This document shows positions 26,001 through 35,371 of a stretch of DNA of 64,000 nt, one piece after another. Numbering within the stretch: the stretch's first letter is position 1; every line of letters starts with the position of its first letter. The notes beneath the pieces were generated by a model, which ran no database searches, was not told the origin of the DNA, and saw only the letters and a program-made list of their open reading frames with translations. The translations under genes and the position numbers were made by a program. This stretch comes from Serilophus lunatus (Eukaryota > Chordata > Aves > Passeriformes > Eurylaimidae), in assembly GCA_013399895.1 (NCBI GenBank), contig VXBA01005040.1, forward strand, positions 744,001-808,000. The letters are read 5' to 3'.

Positions 26001-29000
26001 CATCTCTGCAAAGCGAACTAAAATTTTCCAATTTGAGGAAGTTTCCCTACTGCTGATTTATGTAGCCAGCATGATTAAGACCTGTCAGACAGACGGTTCT
26101 TAATTAAAAGTTGAAGTATGTATCATTTGGTCCAGAATTGGTGTGGAGCTGAGCAGCCTGGGATTATTTCACTGAAAACTGAAAGCTCATCATAAAGCTG
26201 AATATCTCTTTAATCATGTTCATGCCCAAGTTCCCTGGGCTTCCTGATTTTAAAGGCTTATCCCTCTCTGCCGGACTACAGAAAGATGATCACAGGGGAT
26301 TGGATTACTCTGGATAAGGGTTTTCTGTTCCCCAGATGAGCTGCAGTGGCTGTTTCTGCACATGCCCAGCTCTGCTGAGGGTGCAGGACAGCGCTTTAGG
26401 CACAGGGTTCCTCTTCAGATGAAATCTGTTTGCCCAACATCAACTCTGGAAGCTGAGAGCAGGTAATGTTATCTCTTACCTCATCAAATTTTGTCTGCTT
26501 CCACTGAAGTTAACTTTGAAAGAGGTTTCAGAAGGACAGGCTTTCAGATCCTAATTCTGCTTGCAAGTTCATAAAATAAGCAAACCAGTTTTCTCATCCC
26601 CAAACCCAATGGATTCTTTATTTCTCCCAATTATGCATCGTAAGATGTATTTGGAGCTGTGCTAGCAGTCCTGAGAGTGCAAAAGGCAGTCAGTGAGAAA
26701 TGTGCTTATTCAAAACTGAAAAAAATTAGGTTGTGCATAATTAACTGAAAACTCTAAAGACACTGTTAATTAATGCATAGAATTCTCCATAGGTGCAGCT
26801 TCCAGGCAGCTCCATTCAGTGGCAAGATACATGTTTTCTAATATAATTTACTGTTGTTACTGTGGCTTTGCAGCCAGTTCCCCAGGCTTAGAGAAATAGT
26901 AGACTCACGGTAGAAGACACTTAGGAATGGACTAATGAACAGAGATGAAATTAATGGTTTCTTCCTTCTTAAAGGATTGCTAACTTTTATTTTCTGAAAT
27001 GTGTAGAACTGTCCCTGTCAGTGTGTATCTGTGGAGGGTTACAATTCTTCTGACTCTGATACATGTGATATCACCATTCAGCTAAATCACACCTGTCACT
27101 TTAAAAACAAAGTGAGTTCAAGGTTTGTAGTAAGTTATTTCCAGTATAAAATGTTCTTAAGGGGTAGCAAGAGAATTTTGTTGAGTTATCCTTGGAGTCA
27201 CTAGTTGTTCACAACAGTCAGCAACTGAGGAGCCCTGACAGGACTTGGTTTGACCTTGCTGGATGCCTTCAGCACCTTAAGCATGGAGCATCCAGCAAAT
27301 CCAGTGCTCCTTGCCAGCTCAGCAAGCCCTGAGCACAGTGACCCACCCACCCTCGGGCAAGGGGAGAGCACAGCAAAAGCTGAAGTGCCGTTGCTGTGAA
27401 GCAGCAGTTTGTGTTGCAGAGCTGCAGCCCTGCCATGTGCTGTGCATGGGGCTCAGGTATAGACTGAGCAGGTGTGGACTGCTCACCTCAGAGTCCTTCC
27501 CCTGCTGGGGCTCACAGAGTGTGTCACAAAATGAGTTGGGCTTGGCAGCTCTGGATCAGAGTACAAGGAAATTGCTGTCTCTCTTCTTACTGTTTGCAGA
27601 TCAGCCAATCCCAGGAGTCAGAGACAGAGCCTTCCATCAAGTCAGAGAACAGTGACTTCCAGTCTCTTCTGGACTGGGATTCAAATTTGGATCTGGATGT
27701 GAGGAGCTGGAGAGATACTGAAGAGGTGGCCCCGGTGAAGGTAGAGGAGAGAAGCCAAGAGGCAGACTGTGAGCTGGGGTTCAGTGAGCATCTCTGGAAG
27801 GATGAAGATTGCAAAGAGGCAGAGAAGCCATGTGAAAGCAATAATCTTCTCCAGTTGCTCTTGGAGGTAGGGCTATTTGGATGACAGTAAGATGGGCAGC
27901 ATAGTTCAGACCCTCCTAAAACAATAGGGCTTTCAGGGACTCTACCATCCCTACACACAAACAGTCTAGGGGCACAGCAGATGCCCTGCGATTATTTGAT
28001 CCCTGGCCCAAGCCCAGCCCTTCCTCCAGTTTGGGGCTGGCACTGCAATGAGGGAGCTGTTTTGCCAAAACACAGCTCACCCTAAAGCACAGAAATGTCA
28101 GTGAACTGACACTGGAATAATCTTCATCAGAAGATTTTGCAAGGATTCCTAAAAATGGAAAGGTGTTCGTGAGCAAGCAAAAATAGCATCTCTCCTGTAT
28201 ATTTCTTCTCTCTTTTGCCTTCACAATTTGAAGTCATAAATCATTGTGTTGCAGGTAACCCAGATGTTGGAATCTCTCTGCATTAGCAGCACAGAGTCAT
28301 CACAGACTCTGTGGGATTATTGTGGTTCAGGGAAGCAGAGTGATGGGGAAGATGTGAGGTGCCAGGAAAAGACCACAGGAACAGCAGTCTTGGGAGCAGA
28401 AGGAAGTCAGCTACACATCCTGGCAGAAGATGGGAAAGAACACTTCTCGGGAAGAGAGGTAGGGTAGTAGTGGTCCTAAGAGAGCCTCTGGATCTGGATA
28501 AGAGACAAGAGGTAGTGAAGGAAACCAGCTCTATAAAGAGATGGGAGAGTTCCAGGTTCTGAGCAGGGAGACGAGGACACACAGGAGGAGACAGCAGGGA
28601 GGAGAATGCAGGAGAAACGTACAAAGGAAGGGTGTTTTTTATATATGGTTGTGTATCTTTATAAACAGGAAACTTTTTACAGATCAAACCCTGAGATATG
28701 AGTTGGAGGAATTGCTCCTTGGCAGTGTAAAGGTGACTCATGAGAGCTGGCAGGCTGCTCTCAGGTTTAAGGCAAGGCTGAAATACTTGCCTTGTTCTAA
28801 TTGCTGTGTTTTGCAGCACAGTTTGGCTGTTTTCAGGCCCACGTGGCTGTGCTAGCAATAACCATCTGCCCCCGGGGACCGTCATGTCTTGGAAGCAGGC
28901 ACTGTTTAGCTCGGGTTTATATCAGTCCTGTGGGTTCTCACCAGCCTACAAGGTATTCCTGGGATAGGTAACATAGCAGTGGAAGAACGGTGTCATTTTT

Positions 29001-32000
29001 CAACACTTGCACTTGTTCCCTTGCAAACTTGGACACTGGAGACAAACAACATTCAGGGTTTCATCTGTTCAGCCAGGACAGTGTTATTCCCAGCTATTCC
29101 CTTGCAGTTCTTCCAGTGGTAAAAGCCAAACACAACACCGTCCAGTTTCTTCCTGAAAGCTCTGCCCATGCTTCAGATCCATTGAGGATTCTGAGGTGCC
29201 CCTACATATAATCCCACTTCTGCACTTAAGAAAAGCCTCCCTGTCTGCTCCTGCTACTCTGCATTTTATTGGCAAATCAGTGCAACAACAGCACCACTCT
29301 GCTTCCTGGATGAGTCTATTCCCTGTCCTATTCATGTGGGAGTTTCTTAGGAAGCAACCTCTTTGTGCTCTGGGGGATCCTATTACCAGTATCTCGAGCT
29401 TTAACAAGGCTGAGGCAGTCTTACCTCAGTTCCTGATTGCCCTCTCTACATCTATGACTTGCCAAGTTGGAGACAGACACAACACTGGGCAGCTCCACAA
29501 GGTGTGCGTTAGCCAGAGGTGGATATGACCCAAGAGGTCAGACCCAACTGTTAGTGAGTGCTAAGGTCAAACGTCATCCTCAGAATGAGCAAGTTTGCTC
29601 CCAGCTGAGCCTGGATGCAGTAGTCTTGTGCAGCAGGCTGGCTTCTAAAGGATTCAGGTGATGGACTGCAACTTGAGATGTATACTTCTCTATGCTCCTC
29701 AGGACAAGACTCCAGAGACGCCTGGAGAACATGCTTTAGATGAGCTGCATCCACAGGAGATGAGTGCTCAGGCCCAGGATCAAGGTGACAGTGACAGTAC
29801 CTCTGCAGCCCTGGTGCTGGAGTCCACAAGCACTGCTGAAACACAGTTGTAAGTAGTTGGTTCTGCTCTCCTGCAGGTGCAGCAGAACAGAGTTGTTTCC
29901 CTTGTCACACATGAGAAAAGTATATGGCACAGATCACAACCAGGAAAGTGAGATATCCAAGGAGAACAGGAGGGAAGGAGGTGACTTGTGCTATCTCTGT
30001 GGATCAGCCAACACTTTGAGGCATTTATCATAAGGTGAAGTGAGAAGAGTAGATATTAAATGGAAAATACATGTTTCCTTGAGGCAAATAGGCCTTGTTG
30101 TGAGCTGGGCATCCAGTTCTGTCAGACAATGCACAGTCCAGCTCCTGAGAAAGGCATTACCAACTCCCTTTAGGCACGTGCAGGTGTGTCAGTCACACAT
30201 GCAGGCTCTGCCAGGTGTGATCGCCTGTACAGCCTTTCAAAGGAAAAATGGGAGGATGTTGGATGAGGAACTTCATAAAAACCACCTCAGTAAAGTTCTA
30301 TACTGTAGAGTAGCATGAGGTTTTCAGTCCAGTTTGATCCTGCTCTTTAGCTCAGCTCTTGTTTTACCTATTGCCCTGCATCTTCCTGCATTCTGGATGT
30401 TTAGTTGTGCATTCCCATGCAGAACACTCCCACCATCACACTCAAAGGCTTTTTGTAGCTTCATCCACCTGGATGTGGTGGGTGCCAGCGGAATTACCAC
30501 CTCCCACCTTCTCTCAAGTGTGATGATTTGGCAATATCTTCACTCCACAGGGTGCAGCCGAGCTGGAATAGCTCCCTTCAGCATTTGCTCCTCAAGAGAT
30601 CACTCCTGTCCATCTGGAGGCTGATAGCCAGTCACAGGTACGTGGGAGCACAGGGCTGGATCAGCGTGTTCTGAACACACTGCCCTGAGTCCCAGCTCCT
30701 GTGTCACCAGGCCTTGTCTTCCCCTCCACAGAGACTGGCCTGTCTCTCCAGGCTTTGCTTCAGGAACAGCTGCATGCTGCAGAGAACACTGCATATTTCC
30801 TCTGCTTAATGTGGCAAAGCCGAAATGCTGCTTCCTACACAGCTGGCACAGCTCTGGCTGTGGCCTTCATGGCAAGCAGGGAGAGGCAAGCACTGCTCCC
30901 TGTCCCAGTACTGTCTTTGGTGTAGGGGCAGGCAAAGAACATTCTTTGCCCTTGTCCTTACAGATACAGCAGCCCATTCCTGAAGCCAGTGACAGAAAAA
31001 CAAGCCCCTGGATACAGTGATGTGGTAAAGAGGTGAGTTTGTGGAGGAAGTGCTCGCTAGTTGATTTCTCTCTTGGGTTTTTTTCTGTCATTTCTGGTTT
31101 CCAAAGGCCCACTAGGGTGGTTTCCTTCCTTCTTTTCCAGAGTTTGGCTGTCACCAGCATTTCCCACTGATTTCTTTTATTAAAAACTCCCTACTGGGTA
31201 ATTAGAACCTGGATACTTACACTGACTCTGGTGAGAATTGTGCCTGCCCTTTGCAGGCATTGCTTGGCTGACTTAGCCCAGGCACAGTCCCTGGGCAAGG
31301 GATCCAGCTCCTGGAGCTCAGCATTCCCTTCTCCCTGTGCTGGGATGTGCCTCAGGCAATGCCCCCTCCCCACTCGCTGCCTGCGCCCCAGATGTTTCAC
31401 TCTCCGCACAGAAATGGGTCATAACAATATTTCCCAGAGAGATTAAGGGCATTTTTTAGAGCTGAATCATGTTCTATTCTGGTCACACTTGTCCTCTCTG
31501 CAGCCATTCATTTTCTCATTCTGTCAAAATAAGGGAAGTAATATTTATTCCCCATCGTGTTCCCCTTACCAGCACTGCTATTTTTGCTGTTGGCACCATT
31601 CGATTTTAAGGGGGTTTAATAGATACCTATTTTAGGAACTTTTCTTTCTCCACTAAGACCTGGACTGACTTCATGAAGACTAATTACCGCTTGTCTGTTC
31701 TGGAGCTCAGCACCATATTTTTTTTAGAGGTGACTGCTAATGACCTGCCAAGTTGATTGGATAGCAAATGTCGCATTCGCTGAACTCACTTTTGTCAGAC
31801 TTGGAAGAAAAGCCTTTCTCACTCTCCCTCTGTCCTGAGCAATACAATTGATTGAAAATAGCTGTGCTTTCAGGGCCACCCTGAAATGTGATTATTCTCA
31901 TTCACGCAGAGCCCAAAGGATGCTTGGCCCTGGGTTGCAATTTAATTATTCTTCTCTCTTTCCTAGACCCATGGATTTAACCAGCATAAAGAGAAGGCTT

Positions 32001-32189
32001 TTAAAGGGACACATTCAGTCCATGATCCAGTTTCAGCGTGACCTCATGCTCATGTTCCAGAATGCAGTGATGTACAACAGCTCTGACCATCACATGTTCC
32101 ACATTGCTGTGGAGATGCAGCGAGAGGTCTTGGAGCAAATGCAGGTTTTGGCTGAAGCCCTCCTGTGCTCCAGGGACAGGCTGCAGTAA
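8016..32189 (+). CDS. BRD8: Bromodomain-containing protein 8, long isoform with two bromodomains
   Basis: Chromatin reader and subunit of the TIP60/NuA4-EP400 acetyltransferase complex; nuclear. Common exons: 8016-8034, 8319-8415, 9248-9317, 10173-10222, 11039-11161, 11299-11379, 11790-11854, 12459-12595, 12995-13210, 14437-14581, 15724-15933, 16344-16624, 17112-17567, 17923-18016, 18227-18273, 18623-18837, 19125-19217, 19411-19479, 20195-20372, 20996-21100, 21888-21932. Long-form exons follow: 27600-27866, 28255-28458, 29703-29848, 30551-30637, 30964-31032, 31967-32189. Total 1263 aa (human long form 1235). An N-terminal SANT-like segment (about 10-60) precedes a Glu/Lys-rich coiled coil (about 75-150). 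Bromodomain 1 is about residues 770-882 and bromodomain 2 about 1140-1250. Both keep the acetyl-lysine-binding Asn in AVMYNSS and the PGY and RPMDL motifs of the ZA loop. The start is the ATG in exon 1, giving MAAGTGKHKLL as in mammals. The 27.6-28.5 kb exons are the least conserved. Confidence 0.95.
8071..8144 (+). repeat. GGGGCTGT tandem repeat in BRD8 intron 1
   Basis: About nine near-perfect 8-bp copies of GGGGCTGT lie 37 bases after the BRD8 exon 1 donor. Each copy gives a G4 run with a 4-base loop, so the sense strand and nascent RNA could form G-quadruplexes. Confidence 0.9.
8592..8893 (+). mobile_element. CR1 LINE 3' fragment, sense
   Basis: About 300 bases match the classic CR1 3' end as I know it: GGAAGAAATTCTTCCCTGTG, then a GCACAGGTTGCCCAGAGAAG stretch, ending CCATTCCATGATT. 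This is the usual 5'-truncated, non-mobile copy, in BRD8 intron 2. CR1 is the main avian LINE. Confidence 0.9.
23047..23106 (+). CDS. BRD8: BRD8 alternative last exon (short, one-bromodomain isoform)
   Basis: After the exon at 21888-21932 (ending FLLSLF), the acceptor CAG before 23047 opens this 60-bp exon. It ends in a Lys/Met-rich tail and TGA at 23104-23106. The short form is then 951 aa, the length I recall for the human short isoform, and carries only bromodomain 1. An ATTAAA signal about 350 bases downstream supports use as a terminal exon. The choice between this exon and the 27600 exon, by alternative polyadenylation or splicing, decides whether bromodomain 2 is made. Confidence 0.9.
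   Translation, partial: DGGTRGRRCAIEADMKMKK
23453..23458 (+). other. Poly(A) signal ATTAAA, BRD8 short isoform
   Basis: ATTAAA lies about 350 bases after the short-form stop codon, with a TG-rich stretch (GGTGTGCAGTGTAC) 17-30 bases downstream, as expected for a cleavage site near 23475. Confidence 0.75.
24500..24797 (+). mobile_element. CR1 LINE 3' fragment, sense, interrupted by gap
   Basis: The left part (AACAGGGCCCGTTGTGGCAA onward) and right part (from CTGGCACAAGTTGCCCAGAG to CCATTCCATGATTC) are consecutive segments of one CR1 3' end. The central segment of the consensus is replaced by a T run and Ns, so the copy is continuous in reality and the gap is an assembly artefact. Confidence 0.85.
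24596..24624. other. Assembly gap, 29 Ns after a T run
   Basis: Fifteen Ts precede 29 Ns inside a CR1 copy. The T run and repeat context explain why assembly failed. The true length is unknown. Confidence 0.97.
24790..25260 (-). mobile_element. CR1 LINE fragment, antisense
   Basis: Starting AAGCTGGAAGGGACCTCTGC and continuing through phrases such as ACAACCTGTTCC and ATACCCAGTCTGAA, this matches the reverse complement of a CR1 3' region. It abuts the sense CR1 tail to tail, making an imperfect inverted pair in the BRD8 intron. The far end fades near 25.2 kb. Confidence 0.75.
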
Positions 32190-32330
32190 GGGAGAATGTA
32201 ACAAGCCTCTTCCATTTGGAGCAGCGTTGTCTCTGTGGCTCAGGATGTGCTGGGCTCAGGGGATGAGCTGCCACAGCGTTGGGCAGAGCTCGCTATCCCC
32301 AGCAATGGTTGCTGGGTCGATGGGATGAGG

Positions 32331-32336
32331 AATAAA
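32331..32336 (+). other. Poly(A) signal AATAAA, BRD8 long isoform (proximal)
   Basis: AATAAA about 140 bases after the long-form stop, followed by a GT-rich stretch (GTGGTTTCTTGG). A second AATAAA lies at 32635-32640, and I cannot tell which is used. Confidence 0.65.
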
Positions 32337-32458
32337 GTGGTTTCTTGGAGGGGCACCATGTTGGAAGCCTCCTTTTTTCTTTGGGAAAAGCAGCAATGTA
32401 GCCCTGCAGGGAGAAGAGTTTGCTGTGATGAAAAACAAGGGAGAAAATCCTGTTTGAA

Positions 32459-32516
32459 TTTGGGATGGTTGAAGTTCAGATGTTTGAGGTTTGGATGTTT
32501 GAAGTTTGGATGAACC
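32459..32516. repeat. 15-bp tandem repeat, about 3.5 copies
   Basis: Degenerate copies of GGATGTTTGAAGTTT occur in the BRD8-NHP2 spacer. Short, AT-rich, no visible role. Confidence 0.75.
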
Positions 32517-32634
32517 TGGCGCAGCCCCGTGATGGGGGGTGGCTGCAGTCCGGGGCACAGCGGCCGCTGCCGGCCCGGAGCCTGCCCGTGTTGTCTTGGC
32601 CTCGGGTTGAGCGTCACCAGCACCAACCACACCC

Positions 32635-32640
32635 AATAAA
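32635..32640 (+). other. Poly(A) signal AATAAA, BRD8 long isoform (distal)
   Basis: AATAAA followed within 20 bases by TGTTGAAGTTTGT, a good downstream GU-rich element. If used, the BRD8 3' end comes within about 300 bases of the NHP2 start codon. Confidence 0.5.
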
Positions 32641-32675
32641 GACCCGTGTTGAAGTTTGTCCCGGCCTGTCTGACA

Positions 32676-32801
32676 GTGGGACTGGGACCGGGACGGGGAC
32701 TACGGCTGGGACTGGGAGTAGGGACGGGACTGGGAGTGGGGACGAGGACTACGGCTGGGACTGGGACTGGGACTGGGACTGGGAGTGGGGCGGGGCCAGG
32801 A
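32676..32801 (+). repeat. G-rich hexamer array (GGGACT-like) upstream of NHP2
   Basis: Degenerate GGGACT/GGGACG/GGGAGT hexamers, about 20 in all, end some 145 bases before the NHP2 ATG. The last six are near perfect. GGG runs every 6 bases make it a G-quadruplex candidate in the NHP2 5' flank. Confidence 0.85.
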
Positions 32802-32823
32802 GCCCGGTAAAGCGCAGCTCGCT

Positions 32824-32870
32824 ATTGGCCGCCGCGTGTGTCTGTCAGCGGCAGAGCCGTTGCTGATTGG
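32824..32870 (-). promoter_or_regulatory. Two inverted CCAAT boxes in the NHP2 promoter
   Basis: ATTGG occurs at 32824-32828 and 32866-32870 (CCAAT on the minus strand), 42 bases apart and 78-124 bases before the NHP2 ATG in CpG-rich DNA. There is no TATA box. Typical housekeeping promoter architecture; function inferred. Confidence 0.55.
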
Positions 32871-32947
32871 CTGGCGGAGCGCAGAGAGCGCGGTGTCCCG
32901 CCCCCGGCGCGGCGCGCGCCCCGGCAGCGGAAGCGTGTGGCGCGGCC

Positions 32948-34169
32948 ATGGCGCGGGACAAGGCGGAGGCGGTGGCCGAGGCCGAGGCGGCTCCTGAGCG
33001 CTCGTACCGGGAACAGCTCGACTTCCTCAACCCCATCGCACAGCCCCTCGCGTCCCGCAAGCTCACGCGGAAGCTCTACAAGTGCATCAGGAAAGGTCTG
33101 GCGGCGCCGGACGGGGCGGGGGCGGGGCCGGGACATGGCGGCGGTGCGGTGCGGCCCCTCACGGCGTGGTTCTCTCCCAGCGCCTCAGTTTGTGGTTCTC
33201 TTGCAGCGGCCAAGCACAAGCAGATCCGCCGCGGTGTGAAGGAGGTGCAGAAGTTCATCAACAAGGGCGAGAAGGGGTAAGTGCAGCCCCGGCCCCGCGG
33301 CCCCGCTGGCCCCGCACGGCCACTGACACGACTCTCGCTGCAGGATCACGGTGCTGGCTGGAGACACGCTGCCCATCGACGTGTACTGCCATATCCCCAT
33401 CATGTGTGAGGACAGGAGCCTCCCCTACGCATACGTCCCTTCCAAATCGGTGAGGACTGGGGGGGGAACCAGCCCCAGTGGGGAGACCAGGCTGTGACTG
33501 CAGCCATCTCGGGGAGGAACACATTCAGTGCCTGACTAAAAAACCTACTTCTTGTCCCTGGCCAAAGCACAGAATGGACATGGGAAAGGTGTAGGAGTGT
33601 TTCACTGTGGGATCATAGTTTGCCATGATAGAGTCTGTGCAGCAGCTGTGGGACAGCTCAGGGACAGGAACTCTCTGGGACAGAGCTAGGACAACTTTGT
33701 TGTGAGCAGGGTCCAGCCCCTGCCTTTGTAGACTCAAGGTTGGTGGTGGGGAAGAGAGGGGTCCTTGGAGCCTTCTGCCCTGGTACAGGCAGCTCTGCAG
33801 ACCCTGCTCTGGGGAAGAAGCATGGCACGTGACCCAAGTGCCAGCCCAGTGTTCCGCTTCCCACTTGTAGAAGACAAGCTGGGAAAAGGGCTCTTGAACC
33901 CAGCACGAGTTTGGAGGGCTTGGGGTTTGTGGGCTGGCAGGGAGAGCTTCCCTGCATTAGAGCAGGACAGGCAGTGAGCTAGTCCCCAGCCTCTCACCTC
34001 GGGAAGGGACCTGGCACCCCATGGCCTCTCTCTGTGCCCACAGGACCTGGGAGCTGCAGCCGGCTCGAAGCGCCCGACCTGCGTCATCATGATCAAGCCC
34101 CATGAGGAGTACCAGGAGACCTACGACGAGTGTCTGGAGGAGGTGTCGGCCCTTCCCCTGCCACTGTGA
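32948..34169 (+). CDS. NHP2: H/ACA ribonucleoprotein subunit NHP2
   Basis: Core protein of H/ACA snoRNPs and scaRNPs (rRNA and snRNA pseudouridylation) and of telomerase; nucleolus and Cajal bodies; works with dyskerin, NOP10 and GAR1. Exons 32948-33095, 33207-33276, 33344-33449, 34044-34169 give 149 aa (human 153). An acidic N-terminal stretch precedes an L7Ae/L30e RNA-binding fold from about residue 40, with RRGVKEVQKF, the GDTLPIDVYCH strand and the AGSKRPTCVIM motif. The C-terminus LPLPL is as in mammals. Start: first ATG, good Kozak (GCCATGG). Intron 2 is only 67 bp. The gene follows BRD8 head to tail and converges on N4BP3. Confidence 0.97.
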
Positions 34170-34300
34170 AGAGCCAGGGACAGGCTCTGCCCTTCAGGGC
34201 CATGACAAGTCTCTGTCCCCCAGCCCAGGGGCTGTGTGGCCATTTGTGTGGACACTGCTGAGAGCACTGACTGGGGGGGGTGGGGAGTGCCGTGGAGGTG

Positions 34301-34306
34301 AATAAA
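34301..34306 (+). other. Poly(A) signal AATAAA, NHP2
   Basis: AATAAA 131 bases after the NHP2 stop, followed by TTGTGTGTGGGTTTGT, a strong GU-rich downstream element. Confidence 0.85.
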
Positions 34307-34521
34307 GTTGTGTGTGGGTTTGTACAACATGGTCCTGGTGCTCAGAGCAGTAGCTTGTGGGGGCCCATGACGAGACTCACCATGCCAGGACTGGATGTAC
34401 CACCCACCCCGAGGCAGCAGCTCTGGGGCAGACCCATGGTCTGGCAGGACACCCCCACTCCATTCCCACATAGCCAGCACCAACACCAAGAGAGGAGGCA
34501 GAGGCCAGGCGAGAAATTTGG

Positions 34522-34527
34522 TTTATT
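34522..34527 (-). other. Poly(A) signal AATAAA, N4BP3
   Basis: TTTATT on the plus strand reads AATAAA on the minus strand and gives N4BP3 a 3' UTR of roughly 850 bases. The NHP2 and N4BP3 signals are only about 215 bases apart, tail to tail. Confidence 0.7.
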
Positions 34528-35371
34528 GCAGGAACGGGGTGCAGGGCCTGGCCTGGCCTTCACATGGCTCTGCTGTTACAAACATGGAATAGAGCTCCTT
34601 CCTTCCAGTGCCTTGGGGTGCCCCCACCTTCCCCTTACCCACCCTGGGAGCAAAGACCCTGGACTCTTCCCCAGCTCAGGCACATGCCTGCCCATATGCT
34701 CCAGTCCTGTTCCCCTCCCAGTGCAGCAGGGCACCAGTTCCCATCCCTTGCACAAGGCACTCACCCTTCTCAGCCTGAGGAAAGCTGCATCACCCGCCTC
34801 CATGCCAGAGCAGCCCCACAGTGGGACATGGGAAGCTCCAACAGAAGTGGTGGGGCAGCTGCCCCCTTTCAGCAGTACCAGCACTTAGGGTTTCCTCTGC
34901 TTTCCCAGTGGCACCACCAGTTCCAGGACTCCACTGACAAGACAGCCACTGCAAACAGTGGCTGGAACCTCCACAGCAAAGCAGCAGGGTAGGGACAGGG
35001 CTCAAGCCTCTCTTCACAAGACATTAAGTTACTGGGTTGTAGGAACAGGGGCAACAGAGCAGGAGGGACAGGGAATGTCTCACAGGGTGCTTGGTTTCTG
35101 CCTTCATGGCAGAAGAAATCACAGGACAAAATGCTCTTGGAGTCAGAGCATGGGGCACATGCAAGACCCCCACCCTGGTGCAGACAACCCCTGCTCTCCA
35201 GGGACCCCCACCAGAAGGACCTGAAGCGCTGCAAGAAGGAAAAGCTCCCTTGTTGCAATCAGTCCTTCAGCCCAGGGCAGCGCCGAGTGGCCAGTCCTTG
35301 TGCACACCCTGAGATCGTCCCATTGCAACAGCAAGAGACCTCCCTTCACAGTCCTGCTGGCATCCTACCCC

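Larger units (their letters stand above)
23480..27599 (+). other. BRD8 long intron between short-form end and second bromodomain block
   Basis: No exon of this or another gene is recognisable. It contains an assembly gap at 24596-24624, a sense CR1 end at about 24500-24797 and an antisense CR1 at about 24790-25260. The remaining 2.3 kb is AT-rich with no ORF of note. It is spliced out only in the long isoform. Confidence 0.75.

Noticed and set aside
32465..32866. 133-codon frame with repeated Met/Phe/Val and Asp/Trp segments before NHP2
   Set aside because: It follows the 15-bp and 6-bp tandem repeats in the BRD8-NHP2 spacer. No homology and no continuity with NHP2.
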